64,000 nucleotides of DNA from Burkholderia lata (lineage in GTDB: Bacteria > Pseudomonadota > Gammaproteobacteria > Burkholderiales > Burkholderiaceae), in contig NC_007509.1 of NCBI RefSeq assembly GCF_000012945.1, forward strand, positions 248,001-312,000, read 5' to 3'. This document shows positions 1 through 9,232 of the stretch, piece by piece (the stretch's first letter is position 1; every line of letters starts with the position of its first letter). Below the pieces are notes generated by a model. The model saw nothing but the letters and a program-made list of their open reading frames with translations. It searched no databases and was not told the DNA's origin. The position numbers and the translations under genes are program-made.

Positions 1-783
1 AAAGGCCTGCACCACGCCGAAACTGAGCAGGAAGAAGCCGGCCGCGAAAATCGCATGCGCCAGCCACCACATGTGATTCCACGGCCGCCCGAGGATGAAG
101 GCGAGCGACGAGAGCGCGAACGACGTGACCGAGATGCCGTAGATCGTCATCAGCGGCGAGCGGATGCGGCGCACGACCAGCGCGACGACGTTCACGACCG
201 AGAGCAGCAGTGCGCCGCCCTCCATCGACAGGCGTACCCACAGGTTGCCGGCCATGGGGGAGAAAGCGATCACGGCGACCGCAACGTCGACGAGCCCGAA
301 CAGCGCGAGCCAGGGTAACCAGATGCGGGGATCGGCGCGGGTTGCCGCGCTGTCGGCCTTGCGGCTATAGGTGAGCTGCCCGACGAAGATCAGGATCGAC
401 ATGGTCAGGCGCGACGCCGGCCCGTACAGCAGGAACAGCCAGATATTGTGATGCGCCATGCCGGTGAACGCGCCATGCAACGCATAGACGAGCGAAAAGC
501 CCAGAAAGCCCAGCGTAAGCCAGCGCAGCAACGGCTCGCCCGACAGGCGATAGCAGCGCCAGCAGACATACGTGACGAACGCGCCTTCGAGCGTGGCGGC
601 CGCAATCGCCAGTTCGTGAAAGGCGTGATTCTCGAATTTCAGCGACGGGTCCTGGAAGAAGTACAGGTAGGCGATCAGATACGCAGGCACCAGCGCGAAG
701 CCGACCAGCAGGAGCCTCGCGTACACCCGGGTGACGACTTGGGCAGTGCGGGTCGACGCTTGGGTGGCGGCATTGACGGTCAT
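1..783 (-). CDS. multi-pass membrane protein, N-terminal part (cut by left edge)
   Basis: An ATG at 781-783 opens a frame that stays open for 261 codons to the left edge, so the C-terminus is missing. The visible part is almost entirely membrane: I count about eight hydrophobic segments, near residues 22-40, 58-75, 85-100, 108-135, 157-175, 185-205, 212-228 and 238-258, with short charged loops between them. This layout resembles the membrane sensor modules that precede kinase, GGDEF or cyclase domains in proteobacteria. No effector domain is in the window, so that role is only a guess. The next gene, the chitinase, is divergent and about 800 bases away. Confidence 0.6.
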   Translation of the reverse strand, partial: MTVNAATQASTRTAQVVTRVYARLLLVGFALVPAYLIAYLYFFQDPSLKFENHAFHELAIAAATLEGAFVTYVCWRCYRLSGEPLLRWLTLGFLGFSLVYALHGAFTGMAHHNIWLFLLYGPASRLTMSILIFVGQLTYSRKADSAATRADPRIWLPWLALFGLVDVAVAVIAFSPMAGNLWVRLSMEGGALLLSVVNVVALVVRRIRSPLMTIYGISVTSFALSSLAFILGRPWNHMWWLAHAIFAAGFFLLSFGVVQAF

Positions 784-1588
784 GTTCGGCCTCCGGGTTC
801 GGTGGATGCATCAAGGGCGGGAACGGCAACGTCACGTGATGACGGGTCGACCGTCAAAACAATGAGGCAAAAGCATGTCGTCTTAATTTCTCCGATTTGA
901 ACAATCGGCCAAATGGCTGCGAGATATCTGTTTGAATTATCGAATGGCGACAATTTCAATTTGGAAATGCGATCGCGTGAATATTTCGGATTTCGATATT
1001 GGTGGAAATAATCGATTCCAGGGTTGCTGCCTGATGATTATGTAGTATAACAAAGCGAAGCGACGGCGCCGGAGTGAAGCTTTACTACATTGGCTACCTC
1101 ACGGGCGGGCGTGACAACCTCACGAAACCGCTTGCATCGCGTTGTTAAGGACATCCGGTCCCGAACGAAAGTGGGGGATGACATGTTTCATCAGTATTGG
1201 CCGAAGTCTTAGCGTTTTCCGTCGTTGATATAAAAAGCAGGATCAGTATAGAAATTTTTCATCGAATGGCAATTTGTAAGGTTGATTTCTTCTGAATTCG
1301 ACCTGGGCGGAGCTTTGTCAATCGAAAGGGGGCGCCACGAACCAGATGCGGCGCCGCGGGCAGTTACACGGCGCTGAAAGGCCAGGACCTGGTCACCGGG
1401 GGACGCCAGGGTTGATTTGATGGCGATATTTGATCGGTAGTGCGTATCAATAATACTGGCGCTCGCCGTCATGGCGCGTGGCGGGTTTCCGTTACGCCCG
1501 TGTGGGCGGAGCGCATCTTCCTGAAATATTCTCCGGCACGGTTTGCGTGAAAGACCGGTGCCGGTCATGCGTCAAACACGATGAGGGC
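784..1588. other. long AT-rich intergenic region between divergent genes
   Basis: About 800 bases without a convincing gene. It is clearly richer in A+T than its surroundings, especially 900-1030 and 1200-1300. It must hold the promoters of the membrane protein (leftward) and the chitinase (rightward). I could not assign a reliable -35/-10 pair. Open frames here lack coding character. Confidence 0.4.
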
Positions 1589-2692
1589 ATGAAAATGAAG
1601 AGCAACCAAACCGGATTCATGAAGCGATCGACCTTGAGGGGCGCGCTGGCGCTTCTGCTGGCAGGGTCATTTTTCGGCACCGGCAGCGGCGCTGCCGCGG
1701 CGGGCGGGACGAGTACCGGCACGGCGCCGGCCTTCGTCTATAGCCCGTACAAGGACGCGACGATTTCGATGAACTGGAACACGAACGTCATCTCGACGAA
1801 CGTCACGGGTCAGTTGAGCCCGGTGCTGTCGGTGCTGCCAACCGGTGTGCGTACGATGACGCTCGCATTCGCGACCGGTGAATGCGGCAGCGAGAACTGG
1901 GCGGGCGTCGACGGTGGCGCGATGGCGGCCGCCAATGTGCCGCTTTTCACCGCGGCCAACGTGAATTACGTGATTTCCACCGGTGGCGCGGCCGGCATGT
2001 TCACGTGCGGGACGGATGCGGGCATGACGGCCTTCATCAATCGCTATGCGTCGAGCAACCTGATCGGGATCGATTTCGATATCGAGGGTGGGCAGACGCA
2101 ACAGGTGATCAACGATCTCGTCCAGCGTGTGGCAGTCGCCCAGCAGAATTATCCCGGCCTGCGCTTCAGCTTTACGCTGGCCACACTCGCCCCTTCCCAG
2201 CAAGGCGCGACCACGGCCAGTTCCTGGGGCCCCAGCGCACCCGACAGCTTCAACGTGTATGGCGACTGGGTCATGCAGGCGATCCAGGCGTACGGCCTGA
2301 AGAACTACACCATCGACCTGATGACGATGGACTACGGGTCGGCGAGTGCGGGGAACTGCGTGGTGGCGAGCGGCACCTGCCAGATGGGACAGTCTGCGAT
2401 CCAGGCGGCAATGAACCTGCACGACCACTGGGGTGTGCCGTACAGCCAGATCGAGCTGACGCCGATGATCGGCGGCAACGATGTGGCCGGCGAAACCTTC
2501 ACGCCGGCGGACGTGGATACCGTTGCGCAGTTCGTGAAACAGAATGGTCTCGTGGGTGTCCACTTCTGGTCGTTCGACCGTGACGTCGATTGCCCGCCCG
2601 GCGCCGCATCGTCGACGTGCAATTCGATCGGCGGTGTCGGTACGCTCGGTTACACGAACCGGTTTGCCAACGACCTCGCGCCCGGCCAATGA
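1589..2692 (+). CDS. secreted glycoside hydrolase family 18 (chitinase-like)
   Basis: A 367-residue secreted enzyme predicted to hydrolyse chitin or related N-acetylglucosamine polymers. A basic N-terminus and a hydrophobic run rich in Leu/Ala, then an Ala-rich stretch, form a signal peptide over about the first 35-40 residues. The GH18 catalytic signature DxDxE is present as D162-F-D-I-E166; E166 would be the acid/base. A later M-D-Y-G segment fits the conserved Tyr strand of the family. The first Asp of the longer DxxDxDxE motif is absent, as in several chitinase-D-like enzymes. Start 1589 follows a GAGGG ribosome site; ATGs at 1595 and 1619 are alternatives. No separate chitin-binding domain is visible. 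It is monocistronic and converges on the desaturase. Confidence 0.85.
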   Translation: MKMKSNQTGFMKRSTLRGALALLLAGSFFGTGSGAAAAGGTSTGTAPAFVYSPYKDATISMNWNTNVISTNVTGQLSPVLSVLPTGVRTMTLAFATGECGSENWAGVDGGAMAAANVPLFTAANVNYVISTGGAAGMFTCGTDAGMTAFINRYASSNLIGIDFDIEGGQTQQVINDLVQRVAVAQQNYPGLRFSFTLATLAPSQQGATTASSWGPSAPDSFNVYGDWVMQAIQAYGLKNYTIDLMTMDYGSASAGNCVVASGTCQMGQSAIQAAMNLHDHWGVPYSQIELTPMIGGNDVAGETFTPADVDTVAQFVKQNGLVGVHFWSFDRDVDCPPGAASSTCNSIGGVGTLGYTNRFANDLAPGQ

Positions 2693-2867
2693 ACGAAGAT
2701 GGGCGAAGGAGGAGGCCACGTGGGCCGTCCGCATCATTGCGATGCGGTTTCCCGTGGTCTCCGGCTTCCGCGACCGGCAACCGGAGGAATGGCCGAGTGC
2801 CTCCGTTGAACGGCAACTACCGCTCAAATCGTCGAGGTCAACCGGTGAGCCCTCCTGACAAGGCGCG

Positions 2868-2898
2868 CGAGTGTCGACGGCCGGGCCGCCGACACTCG
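2868..2898. terminator. hairpin between convergent genes
   Basis: Arms 2868-2881 and 2885-2898 pair over 14 positions with one mismatch and a 3-base loop. It lies between the stops of the chitinase (+) and the desaturase (-), so it could end transcription from either side. There is no clear T-run. Confidence 0.45.
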
Positions 2899-2924
2899 CC
2901 GGACGGGATCGTCGGGGCGGAGGG

Positions 2925-3926
2925 TCAGCGCCCGCCCCCGGACGACGCGCCACGCTTGTCGAAGAAATGCCCCATCAATTCGAGCAGCGGCCGGCGCCGC
3001 TTGGTCACGGCGAAGGCCCACTCGTGGGTCTGGCGCGGCACCTCGGCGGCCGAGACCGCGTCGAGGTGCCGTTGCGCGCGAGGCAGGTCGTACCACGGCA
3101 ACCATGGATACGCATGATGGGCGACGTGAAGATTGAAATTCAGGATCACCCAGCGTGACCAGACGGGCACGTTGGCGCAGCTGTGCGAGACCACGTCCTG
3201 CTCCCAGAGCGGCGGGCGTGCCGCGTCGTCGGCCAGCAGCGGGATCTCGGCGTGATGCGGAAGGTTGAGCAGTTCGACGGCCATCAGCAACACGATCCAC
3301 AGGATCGTCGAGAACGCGATGAGGCTGCCGAGCACACCCGCGCGATACGCCAGCGCGCCGACCGCCGCATAACCGGCCACGTAGACCGCGCTGAATGCAA
3401 TCTCGGTGTTCGATTTCGCGCGGTTCGCCGGCGTATCGCGTTGCAGGAACGGCGTAATCCAGTGGCTCAGGAAATGATTGAACGCCATCATCGGGATCCA
3501 GTGCCGCCAGATGAATTCGAGCGTACGTGCGCCGCGTTCCGTCATCACGGAGAACTTCTGGATCATCTTGCGATTCTCCGGATCCCGTGACGGATGCGCG
3601 GTCCACGCGTGATGGCCCAGATGCGTCCTGCGCCGCGGCAGGTACGGCAAGCCGATGATCCATCCGCAGAGATGCCCGATGGCCTCGTTGCAACCGTGCG
3701 AACGCGATGCGGCGTTATGCAGTGCCTCGTGCATGATCAGATAGAGGTGAATCAGCGCGAGCATCGCGAGGACGAGTGCCGCGGGACGTCCGAGCCCGCC
3801 GGCAAGCCAAAGCATCCACGCAGCGGCAAGCAATGCGATATCGGCGAGCCACAGCGCGAGCGTGACGTTTCCCGTGGGCCCGTTCGGCAATGTCGCCTTG
3901 ACCGCGCGCCATTCGTCTTTGGTCAT
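2925..3926 (-). CDS. membrane fatty acid desaturase family protein
   Basis: A 333-residue integral membrane di-iron oxygenase of the fatty-acid desaturase/hydroxylase superfamily. The three histidine boxes are visible: H66-EAL-H70, H102-LG-HH106 and H267-VA-HH271. Hydrophobic segments occupy about residues 22-60, 85-95 and 175-220. It would insert a double bond or hydroxyl into a lipid or a hydrophobic acyl intermediate; the substrate is unknown. The acetyltransferase gene lies 36 bases upstream on the same strand, so the two are probably co-transcribed. That pairing suggests tailoring of one acylated product rather than general membrane-lipid desaturation, but this is inference. Confidence 0.85.
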   Translation of the reverse strand: MTKDEWRAVKATLPNGPTGNVTLALWLADIALLAAAWMLWLAGGLGRPAALVLAMLALIHLYLIMHEALHNAASRSHGCNEAIGHLCGWIIGLPYLPRRRTHLGHHAWTAHPSRDPENRKMIQKFSVMTERGARTLEFIWRHWIPMMAFNHFLSHWITPFLQRDTPANRAKSNTEIAFSAVYVAGYAAVGALAYRAGVLGSLIAFSTILWIVLLMAVELLNLPHHAEIPLLADDAARPPLWEQDVVSHSCANVPVWSRWVILNFNLHVAHHAYPWLPWYDLPRAQRHLDAVSAAEVPRQTHEWAFAVTKRRRPLLELMGHFFDKRGASSGGGR

Positions 3927-3962
3927 GTACTACCTCGATTGAGTGGATGGATTGGGGAGGTG

Positions 3963-5015
3963 TCAGGCGGACAGGATGCGTTGGCCGATTTCGCGGTAGG
4001 CGGCATCGAGCATGTCGATGTGTTCGTCAAGTCCGTTCTTGCTCGCGAAGCCGTCGTCCCGCCGGGCGAGTAGCAGGCAGTCATAGCGCGCGCCACGGCT
4101 CCAGTGCCATGCCGGCAGATAGGCCGTGATGCGGAATCCGGCGTCAAGCATTGCCTTGACCAGTGTCAGCTTGTCGGCGAGGACGATCGCGCCAACATAG
4201 GTCGCCGTGCTTCGCCGTTTCAGGAAACGAAGCAGATCGGCCGCGACATCGCGCTCGGTCATGAACGGGCCGCCGACATGCTGGCAGAGATAGATCGCAT
4301 CGGCCCGCTCGTCGGCGCGAAACGTGAAGCCATCCGAGCAGTCGTCCCCATGCCCCCAGAAGCAGGTATCGGGGTAGGGTTCCGGCGTACCCGCGAGACC
4401 GAGCGGTTCGAAGATCGCGCTGCGCAGAACCTCGGACTCGCGGAATATCGGGGAGCGCGGCAGGCCATGTCTGAAGCGCGGCGAGCGGAATTTTTCGATT
4501 GCGATGACGTGATGTTCACGCACGCCATGCGCGCTGTCGGGCGACCCGTCGTGTCCGACCACGACGCCATCGACATGACGCTGTAACGCGCGCAGCGCGA
4601 TATCGGTGCGGGCAATCGCGAATGCCAGGTCATGATCCGCGGCCGGCATCGTGTCGATCGCGGATTGCATCAACGCCGACAGTACGCCCAGGTGACGATG
4701 GTGCCGGGAAATCATTGCGCGACCGTATTCCCATGAGCGATTCTGCGCGTTGTAGCTGACGCTCATGCAACCGATCGCGGCTTGCGTCTCCTCTTCGGCC
4801 ACAAACCACAGCTCCGACTTGTTCGATACGGCGCTCCTCACGTAGCCCGCATCGAGACAGGGATGCGACGAGTCGCCATATTCCCGTTCGAACAGCGCGC
4901 AGATGCGTGATGTGTCCGACACCGTTCCGCGACGTATCCGCAATTGCCGGTGGCCGCTGTCGTTGGGCTTGACGCTATTCCTGCCTGCCATGTTGCTGCC
5001 AATTGAATTCATCGC
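3963..5015 (-). CDS. GNAT-family N-acyltransferase
   Basis: A protein of about 350 residues whose N-terminal half reads as a GNAT domain. It has a beta-alpha start after an RR-G-T-V segment, a 'WFVAEE...A-I-G-C' strand, and an R-H-x-x-L-G-x-L segment at the position of the acyl-CoA pyrophosphate loop. The C-terminal half is less clear and may be a second, degenerate GNAT fold. I chose the ATG at 5015. The earlier in-frame ATG (5096) falls inside a likely promoter (TTGACA at 5107-5112 on this strand), which would leave it untranslated. It is first gene of a probable two-gene unit with the desaturase. The substrate is not known. Confidence 0.7.
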   Translation of the reverse strand, partial: AMNSIGSNMAGRNSVKPNDSGHRQLRIRRGTVSDTSRICALFEREYGDSSHPCLDAGYVRSAVSNKSELWFVAEEETQAAIGCMSVSYNAQNRSWEYGRAMISRHHRHLGVLSALMQSAIDTMPAADHDLAFAIARTDIALRALQRHVDGVVVGHDGSPDSAHGVREHHVIAIEKFRSPRFRHGLPRSPIFRESEVLRSAIFEPLGLAGTPEPYPDTCFWGHGDDCSDGFTFRADERADAIYLCQHVGGPFMTERDVAADLLRFLKRRSTATYVGAIVLADKLTLVKAMLDAGFRITAYLPAWHWSRGARYDCLLLARRDDGFASKNGLDEHIDMLDAAYREIGQRILSA

Positions 5016-5082
5016 GTTGCTTGCCCTGGTGATGGTTGATGGCTGCGCGAGTCGAGCGGCGACCTGCGCATCGTCGGCGACG

Positions 5083-5112
5083 ACTTTAATTAGCATTACG
5101 TTTAATTGTCAA
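5083..5112 (-). promoter_or_regulatory. possible sigma-70 promoter for the GNAT/desaturase unit
   Basis: On the minus strand a perfect TTGACA (5112 to 5107) is followed after 18 bases by TAAAGT (5088 to 5083), 4 of 6 bases of the -10 consensus. The surrounding 60 bases are unusually A+T rich. It favours translation from 5015 over the upstream ATG. Confidence 0.35.
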
Positions 5113-5695
5113 ACAAATTTAATCGGCATAACCATTGTTAATTTCATTTGAACGATGAAGGTGATGGTTGTGGAAAATGAGAATGAAGTCGGAGGGCGAA
5201 TGGTTGAGAGCCGCTTATGTGGCTGGTCTAGAGGTCGGGTGTCTCAGGTCGCCTGAAAAAGCGATCAAGAAATAAAATTGGAGCGCGAAAATTGCTGCTC
5301 GTGATTGAATAATTCGGTCGAGTGATTGGATTGGTGTAAATAAATTTTTGTGTGACATCGGTTCCAGTTATGGTTTTGAGAAACGCGCTTGTTTTATTTT
5401 TACTTTTTATGCATTAGTGGCGTTCATATAAGACTTCCAATTTTTTTCGGCCGTGGCCGACACGCTTCGGCGGTTCCTGGTCGTCGCGAGGTTGACGGCC
5501 TGCCGCCGTCCGCAGTGCCGACAAAAATCGACAAATCGGAACAGATGGGCATGGTGTTCCCGCCTACCATCCGCACGTATCTCGCGCATTCCCGTACCAC
5601 TGCAGCATCGGCAGATGCCTCGCCCGCGTTGCGCTGCACGCGTCTTCCTCGCACCCTCGCATCCTGACAAGCCGCCAACAGGCAAAGGATTCGCC
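5113..5695. other. AT-rich intergenic region
   Basis: About 580 bases between the divergent GNAT gene and the GH114 lipoprotein. The first 350 bases are A+T rich with runs such as TAAATAAATTTTT near 5337-5350. It presumably contains both promoters. I see no small gene with a good ribosome site and coding character. Confidence 0.4.
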
Positions 5696-6577
5696 ATGTC
5701 CGCAAGATCGTTCGCTTCATTCGTGCTGATGCTGCTGCTTGCGGCGTGCGGAGGCGACTCGGATTCGTCCGTGCCCGGCAGCGCGTTCGCGGCCGCTTCG
5801 GCACGTGCAGCGCAGGCCGCCGCGTGGAAGCCGCTCGTGCCCGGCACGAGCTGGCAATGGCAGATCGACGGCAACCGGATCAACGAGACAGTGCTGGACG
5901 GCGTGAACAACCCGCGCAAGATGTTCGACGTCGACATGGAGCTGACCGATGCGGGCACGATCCGGCGCCTGAAGGCGAAGGGCATCTATGTCGTCTGCTA
6001 CATGGAGGTGGGCGGGCGGGAAGACACCCGAGGAGACGCCGGCAAGTTTCCGGACAGCGTGCTCGGCAACCCCGTCGAAGGATACGAGGATCATGAGCGC
6101 TGGCTGGACATTCGCCAGACCGCGATCCTGATGCCCCTGATGCTGGCGCGGCTCGACCAGGCGAAGCAAAAGGGCTGCGACGGCATCGAGCCGGACCTCG
6201 ACGACAGCTATCGCCAGGAAACCGGCTTTCCGCTGACGCGCGACGATCAGCTGCGATACAACACGGCGCTGATCGCCGCCGCCCACGATCGCGGGATGTC
6301 GATGGGCCTCAAGAACGGCTCGGGTATCGCTGCCGCGATGGCGAAAGTGGCCGACTGGGCGCTCAACGAGCAATGCAACCGATTCCACGAGTGCGGCGAC
6401 TATGCGAGCTTCATCGCACTGAACAAGGCCGTGTTCAATGTCGAGTACACGCGTCCGGACGGCATGAAACTCGCGGATTTCTGCCCGGCGGACAATCAGG
6501 CCAATTTCGACGGCATTCTGAAACTGTCGAGCGACACGCTCTCGGCGCTGCCGCGCGCGGCTTGCCGGTTCGAGTGA
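5696..6577 (+). CDS. GH114 endo-alpha-1,4-polygalactosaminidase-like lipoprotein
   Basis: A 293-residue secreted lipoprotein. The signal peptide ends in a lipobox L15-A-A-C18. The mature part matches the GH114 (TIM-barrel) pattern: W-Q-W-Q near residue 60, a 'V-V-C-Y-M-E-V-G' strand with a following E-D, 'W-L-D-I-R', and 'G-C-D-G-I-E-P-D-L-D-D', which carries the acidic residues expected in the active site. Known members cleave alpha-1,4-linked galactosamine polymers, and related domains occur with exopolysaccharide (Pel-type) systems. The ATG at 5696 is preceded by AAAGGA. It stands alone. Together with the chitinase it suggests turnover of amino-sugar polymers outside the cell. Confidence 0.85.
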   Translation: MSARSFASFVLMLLLAACGGDSDSSVPGSAFAAASARAAQAAAWKPLVPGTSWQWQIDGNRINETVLDGVNNPRKMFDVDMELTDAGTIRRLKAKGIYVVCYMEVGGREDTRGDAGKFPDSVLGNPVEGYEDHERWLDIRQTAILMPLMLARLDQAKQKGCDGIEPDLDDSYRQETGFPLTRDDQLRYNTALIAAAHDRGMSMGLKNGSGIAAAMAKVADWALNEQCNRFHECGDYASFIALNKAVFNVEYTRPDGMKLADFCPADNQANFDGILKLSSDTLSALPRAACRFE

Positions 6578-7150
6578 GCGGCGGGCGCGGATGACGGGCT
6601 TCTTCACGGCGAGGCGCGCGGGACTGCCGCGCGCGCGTCGGTCCTGACCGCTTCATCGCGGTCGAGTGTCGCGTGGTAGCCGCGGAACAGGCCGCACGCG
6701 ACGCCGATTTCTGTCGGGCGAAGCCGCGGCCATTTCGCGAGCTCGCACGCGCGCGATGTTTTGCGTCAACGTGGATGGTCTGGCATCCCTGTCGGAGGAT
6801 GTCTGCAGGATCGAGTCGTGTCTCGCCGAGCGCGATCGCTTCGACAGTGAAGTGATGACGACACTGGCATCGCGACGTGCTCGAACGGATCGCGCGGAGC
6901 CGGCTGATGCGCGAGTCGCCCGATCACGACGCCACGACGTCACGACGCACGGGTAGCGCGCATGACGCCGCGGGGCGATGTATGGTGAATCCCTTGCAAC
7001 GGGTTTCGGCTCCGTACGGCGCGGGCTCGTGCATGGAATTCGCTTGCGTTCGCATGGATCCATTGCTATCACAGTGACACGGGTTGCAACGCCGCTACGG
7101 GCGTGGCCTTTTCATCTGCGTGAACCTGTCCACGAAAGGAATCGATCACA
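6578..7150. other. intergenic region without a recognised gene
   Basis: About 570 bases. Open frames exist on both strands, but they are Arg/Ser-rich and lack a plausible start and recognisable protein character. I see no hairpin or RNA gene I can support. Confidence 0.35.
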
Positions 7151-7723
7151 GTGACTGCGCCCATTGCCAAAAAAATCATGATCATTCGTCACGCGGAAAA
7201 GCCGGACGACAACGGCAAGCCGTACGGCGTGAACGCGAACGGGGAGCAGGACAAGGAGAGCCTGATTCCGCTGGGCTGGCAACGCGCCGGCGCGCTGGTT
7301 GCGTTGTTCGATCCCGCGCGCGGCCCGCTGCAGAGCGCGGTGCTCGCGAAGCCGGGCGTGCTGTTCGCGGCGGGCGTTGCGCCGCATGCGAAGAGCCGGC
7401 GGCCGACCGAGACGGTCACGCCGCTGAGCCAGCGCATACCGCTCAAGCTCGACACGACCTATACGAAAGGGCAGGAGGCCGACGTCGCGACGGCGGCGCA
7501 GCGCAGCCAGGGCGTCGTGCTGATCTGCTGGCAGCACGAGGACATCCCCGCGATCGCCGCCCATCTGCCGTTGTCGAACGGACCGGTGCCGTCGAAGTGG
7601 CCGGGCGAGCGTTTCGACATCGTCTGGGTGTTCGACCTGCAGCCGGGTACCGGGCGCTACGCGTTCAGCCAGGTGCCGCAGCAACTGCTGGCGGGCGACT
7701 TGCCGTCGGTCATTGCGTCGTGA
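7151..7723 (+). CDS. histidine phosphatase family protein
   Basis: A 190-residue single-domain protein of the histidine phosphatase (phosphoglycerate-mutase-like) superfamily. The signature R13-H14-A-E-K17 gives the phospho-accepting H14. A later Q-H129-E-D supplies the second catalytic histidine, and a conserved Arg sits in the 'K-S-R-R' segment near residue 83. The protein has no signal peptide, so it is probably cytoplasmic. Translation starts at GTG 7151, which fits the conserved short lead into the RHG motif. It is a lone gene converging on the porin. The substrate cannot be told from sequence. Confidence 0.85.
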   Translation: MTAPIAKKIMIIRHAEKPDDNGKPYGVNANGEQDKESLIPLGWQRAGALVALFDPARGPLQSAVLAKPGVLFAAGVAPHAKSRRPTETVTPLSQRIPLKLDTTYTKGQEADVATAAQRSQGVVLICWQHEDIPAIAAHLPLSNGPVPSKWPGERFDIVWVFDLQPGTGRYAFSQVPQQLLAGDLPSVIAS

Positions 7724-7886
7724 CGTGCGTGTATTTGCCGTGACGAAGTCGGCGAGGAACCCGCGAGGGCAATGATCGCCAGGCAGGGCGATGCGAAGCG
7801 CGGACCCAAGGGGAAGCAAGGTCGCGCGTGAGGCCGCCGGGCGGCCCCGGCTGCACGCTGGCACCCGGGACCGTCCGGCGTCTCGA

Positions 7887-9071
7887 TCAGAACTTGTGAC
7901 GCAGGCCCAGCGCGACGATCTCCTGCGATTTCGTGCCGGCGTAGCCGTACGAACCGATCGACGCCTGCGCATCCTGCGTGACCAGCTGCCCGCTCGCGTT
8001 CACGACCTGCTGCTGGCCGCTCGCATGCTGGTACGCGCCGATCAGGTAGAGGTCGGTACGCTTCGACAGCGAATAGTCGGCACCCACCGATACCTGGTGA
8101 TACTTCGCGTCGACGTTGCCGCTCGCCTTCGTGTACGCATAGCCGATACCGAGCAGCAGCGGCGCCGATGCCTGGTACGTGACGAATGCGCGACCGGTGT
8201 TGTACTTCTGCGTGTTGGCGAAGCCGGCGAGCGAATCACCGTCGCGCCGGTACTGCGCGTTGCTGTAGCCGAGGCCCAGCGTGACCGGGCCGATCGCATA
8301 CTGCCCCGCGACCTGTGCGATGCCGATGCTCTTCGCGCTCAGGTAGCCGCTGTTGATCGGGCCGTCGAAGATCGCGTCGGACGAACCGCTCCAGCCCGTG
8401 GCGCGTGCGACGCCGTTCACGTTGTTGGTGTAGAAGTAGCCGCCGGCGATGCCCAGCGGGCCGTTGTTGTACGCGGCTGCGATCGCGTACGTGAGGCCCG
8501 AGCCCGTCGAGCCGGCGACGCCGCCGAAGCCGTACATCGCTTCGACCTGCAGGCCGGACAGCACCGGCGACGTGTACTTGACCGTATTGCTCACGCGCAG
8601 GCTGTTGTCGTTGTTGTCGACGTCGCCCGGCGTCGCGAAGATGCCGCCGAAATAGTTGTCGCCGGTGACACCCTGAACCAGGTCGACGATCGGATCGTAC
8701 TGGCGGCCCAGCGTGACGGTGCCGTACTGGCTGCTCTGCAGGCCGACGAACGCCTGGCGGCCGAACATGCGGCCGCCCTGGCCGAGGCGGCCCGTGCCCG
8801 AATTGAAGCCGCTTTCGAGCTGGAACACGGTCTTCAGCCCGCCGCCCAGATCCTCGCTGCCCTTCATGCCCCAGCGGCTGCCCGACAGGTTGCCGCTGCC
8901 CATTTGCCACAGATTGTTGCCGGTGCCGCTGTTGCCGTGAACGTACGTGATCGACGTGTCGATCACGCCGTACAGCGCGACGTTCGACTGTGCGTGCGCC
9001 ACGCCGGCGACACCCAGCAGCGACAGCGAGAGAGCGGACAGTGCGAACTTCTTCATCGTTGAATTTTTCAT
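7887..9071 (-). CDS. outer-membrane porin, Burkholderia OmpC-like (Porin_4)
   Basis: A 394-residue trimeric general porin. The signal peptide (first 28 residues, ending A-H-A-Q) is followed by the family opening 'S-N-V-A-L-Y-G-V-I-D'. Typical features follow: 'S-R-W-G-M-K-G-S-E-D-L-G-G-G' and 'G-R-Q-A-F-V-G-L', alternating beta-strands, and the C-terminal aromatic end L-R-H-K-F required for outer-membrane insertion. The length is usual for the family. An ATG at 9056 is an alternative start, but the signal peptide is complete from either. Upstream lies the long inverted repeat at 9233-9539, which may take part in its regulation. Confidence 0.93.
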   Translation of the reverse strand: MKNSTMKKFALSALSLSLLGVAGVAHAQSNVALYGVIDTSITYVHGNSGTGNNLWQMGSGNLSGSRWGMKGSEDLGGGLKTVFQLESGFNSGTGRLGQGGRMFGRQAFVGLQSSQYGTVTLGRQYDPIVDLVQGVTGDNYFGGIFATPGDVDNNDNSLRVSNTVKYTSPVLSGLQVEAMYGFGGVAGSTGSGLTYAIAAAYNNGPLGIAGGYFYTNNVNGVARATGWSGSSDAIFDGPINSGYLSAKSIGIAQVAGQYAIGPVTLGLGYSNAQYRRDGDSLAGFANTQKYNTGRAFVTYQASAPLLLGIGYAYTKASGNVDAKYHQVSVGADYSLSKRTDLYLIGAYQHASGQQQVVNASGQLVTQDAQASIGSYGYAGTKSQEIVALGLRHKF

Positions 9072-9232
9072 GCGAGAGCGGTGCTTGTTTAATTAAGGAC
9101 TGTGAATCAATTGAAAGGTCGATCCGAACGCTCGCGGCGATTCCGTCGACCCTCCGTTGTGTCCGTCGGCCGGATTCCCGATGACGCGATTTCCGGAGAC
9201 ACGGCAGTGTTGCGGCCCTTGGTGACATGCAC

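Noticed and set aside
6653..7072. Minus-strand frame of 139 codons before the histidine phosphatase
   Set aside because: Very Arg/Ser-rich, no plausible ribosome site, no similarity to a known protein.
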